Source: Bdellovibrio sp. GT3
GTDB taxonomy: Bacteria > Bdellovibrionota > Bdellovibrionia > Bdellovibrionales > Bdellovibrionaceae
NCBI RefSeq assembly: GCF_037996765.1
Contig: NZ_JBBNAD010000004.1
Coordinates: 1,097,563 to 1,161,562 of the forward strand
Direction: 5' to 3'
DNA length: 64,000 nucleotides
Position 1 is the first letter of the stretch. Every line of letters starts with the position of its first letter. Below the pieces are notes generated by a model. The model did no database searches, had not been told where the DNA came from, and saw only the letters and a program-made list of their open reading frames with translations. Made by a program: the position numbers and the translations under genes. This document shows positions 63,225-64,000 of this stretch, one piece after another.

Positions 63225-63668
63225 TCAGCCAGAGTTTCTGTTCATCGATGCGGATCTCGCTCGCAGCTCTACAGCTGGAGTGATTACGATTTTCTCTGGA
63301 GCCGATTTCAATTCTTTTACTTCCGTCTCAGCAGCAACTTGCTCCACTGCTTTTTCGCCGGAAAAATTCAACATCACAACACCCAGCACAATCAATGATG
63401 TAGCCAAAACTTTCTGCATAGGAAGTGGTTCATTAAACATAACCAGGCCCAACACAGCCATGATAGCAGTACCGACACCTGCCCAGATTGCGTAAACCAC
63501 ACTGACTGGCAGAGTTTTAAGTGCAAACGTAATACAGAAAAAAGAAATAGCAAAACATAGAACCATTAATACAGAAGGAATCAGCCGCGTGAAACCATCT
63601 GCGTATTTCATTCCAATAGTACCCAAGATCTCGAAAATAATTGCCGCCGCAAGATATGCATAAGGCAT
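63225..63668 (-). CDS. Small multidrug resistance (SMR/EmrE) family transporter with C-terminal tail
   Basis: A 147-residue protein. Four membrane helices (1-105) with the essential Glu13 in IIFEILGTIGMKYADGFT, VYAIWAGVGTAIMAVLG and LIVLGVVMLNF are those of EmrE/SugE-type proton-coupled exporters. About 40 extra, mostly polar residues at the C-terminus (EVKELKSAPEKIVITPAVELRARSAS) are not typical and may be cytoplasmic. Substrate unknown, probably cationic compounds or guanidinium-like. Confidence 0.92.
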   Translation of the reverse strand: MPYAYLAAAIIFEILGTIGMKYADGFTRLIPSVLMVLCFAISFFCITFALKTLPVSVVYAIWAGVGTAIMAVLGLVMFNEPLPMQKVLATSLIVLGVVMLNFSGEKAVEQVAAETEVKELKSAPEKIVITPAVELRARSASMNRNSG

Positions 63669-64000
63669 AAAACACCGTTTAGGATGACCTTTCTTGTCGT
63701 TTATTCAGTTTTTAATTCCCTTGCCCAGATGACTCTCTGGGAGATCTTTTTTGAATCCATGCGGAAAAAAGACTTAAAAAGCGAACAGGAAGAAAATTCC
63801 TGTTTTTTGATATTAGTAGGATATCATGGCGGCTGACAAAAAGCTCTCGCGACTGGACTAAATTTATTTATGCTCGTGATTACAGCATGTTAGCGTGTTT
63901 CACGATCTCAAATTGAGACGTTCATTTTGATATTTCAGGGGTAACTTTTGTATTGGTTTTTAGAGTAATTTGCTTCAAAACAAATATGAAACTGTTTATC
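63669..64000. other. 332-base region without a recognised gene
   Basis: Contains the promoter region of the minus-strand SMR gene. On the plus strand there are two hairpins, CCCAGA-N6-TCTGGG (63,724-63,741, followed by CTTTTTTG) and AACAGGAA-N5-TTCCTGTT (63,784-63,804, followed by TTTTG), then an 11-codon ATG frame (63,826-63,861) with AGG upstream. A small palindrome TCTCAA-A-TTGAGA is at 63,906-63,918. The right end is AT-rich and probably leads to a gene outside the window. Confidence 0.4.

Overview
The window looks like chromosomal DNA of a Bdellovibrio-type predatory bacterium (Bdellovibrionota). This is an inference from gene content, not from a search. The signs are Gram-negative envelope genes (lptD, an Mla-type lipid transporter, a LolC/E-type permease), a deltaproteobacterial-style ffh-rpsP-khpA-rimM-trmD-SPOUT methyltransferase-rplS-rnhB-yraN block, many secreted or coiled-coil proteins of unknown function, and moderate GC. 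Gene density is high. No insertion sequence, prophage, CRISPR array, rRNA or plasmid feature was seen. The one RNA gene is an initiator tRNA-Met.

Layout. 1-10,040: a minus-strand run made of a partial anchored protein, guaA-guaB, a gamma carbonic anhydrase, a membrane-anchored formylglycine-generating-enzyme-like protein, a CPA2 antiporter, a DUF151 nuclease and miaB. 10,095-13,629: accessory genes, comprising an acidic-tailed protein, a secreted HNH-like nuclease, a histone-H1-like protein with a Cys/His motif and a DUF4097-like exported protein. 13,713-17,329: acetoacetate/ketone-body metabolism (thiolase and both CoA-transferase subunits), then a cyclic-nucleotide-binding protein. 17,380-22,828: pyruvate kinase behind a 557-residue pure coiled-coil protein, FecR-like and TPR-like envelope proteins and an exported protein. 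22,912-28,800: an HU-type protein, tandem GYF-like and ChaN-like proteins, a VKOR-DsbA fusion, a membrane protein, a second coiled-coil protein and a STAS protein. 28,925-40,373: lptD, then the translation/SRP block, with an ABC exporter and prfC upstream. 40,574-49,978: trhO, an SDR, tRNA-fMet, secreted proteins, a DsbD/redoxin operon, HutD-like and NmrA-like genes and a membrane protein. 49,962-54,511: a GMP-reductase-like gene, murI, lysA, a murein-peptide amidase-like gene and dapD. 54,567-59,902: LolC/E-type permease, mlaD-mlaF-mlaE, DUF218, ridA and an outer-membrane-like protein. 59,990-63,668: a degenerate HD-GYP protein, a chalcone-isomerase-like exported protein, a truncated response-regulator remnant, an FMN reductase and an SMR-family transporter.

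How the genes fit together. guaB-guaA plus the GMP reductase homologue cover both directions of the IMP/GMP interconversion. lysA, murI, dapD and the amidase-like gene concern the peptidoglycan amino acids D-Glu, meso-DAP and Lys, which would suit an organism that dismantles prey walls. The VKOR-DsbA fusion makes periplasmic disulfides and the DsbD operon supplies reductant. lptD, Mla and the LolC/E-type permease build and maintain the outer membrane.

The most striking signal is in the long coiled-coil protein at 18,873-20,546. It contains no Pro, Cys or Trp, and 15 of its 19 tyrosines lie at residue numbers that are exact multiples of 11. This gives an unbroken hendecad register over about 50 repeats and suggests a dedicated rod or filament protein. 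Other points are an Mla ATPase that has lost several canonical ABC residues, an HD-GYP domain without its HD pair, and a secreted nuclease candidate preceded by two inverted repeats.
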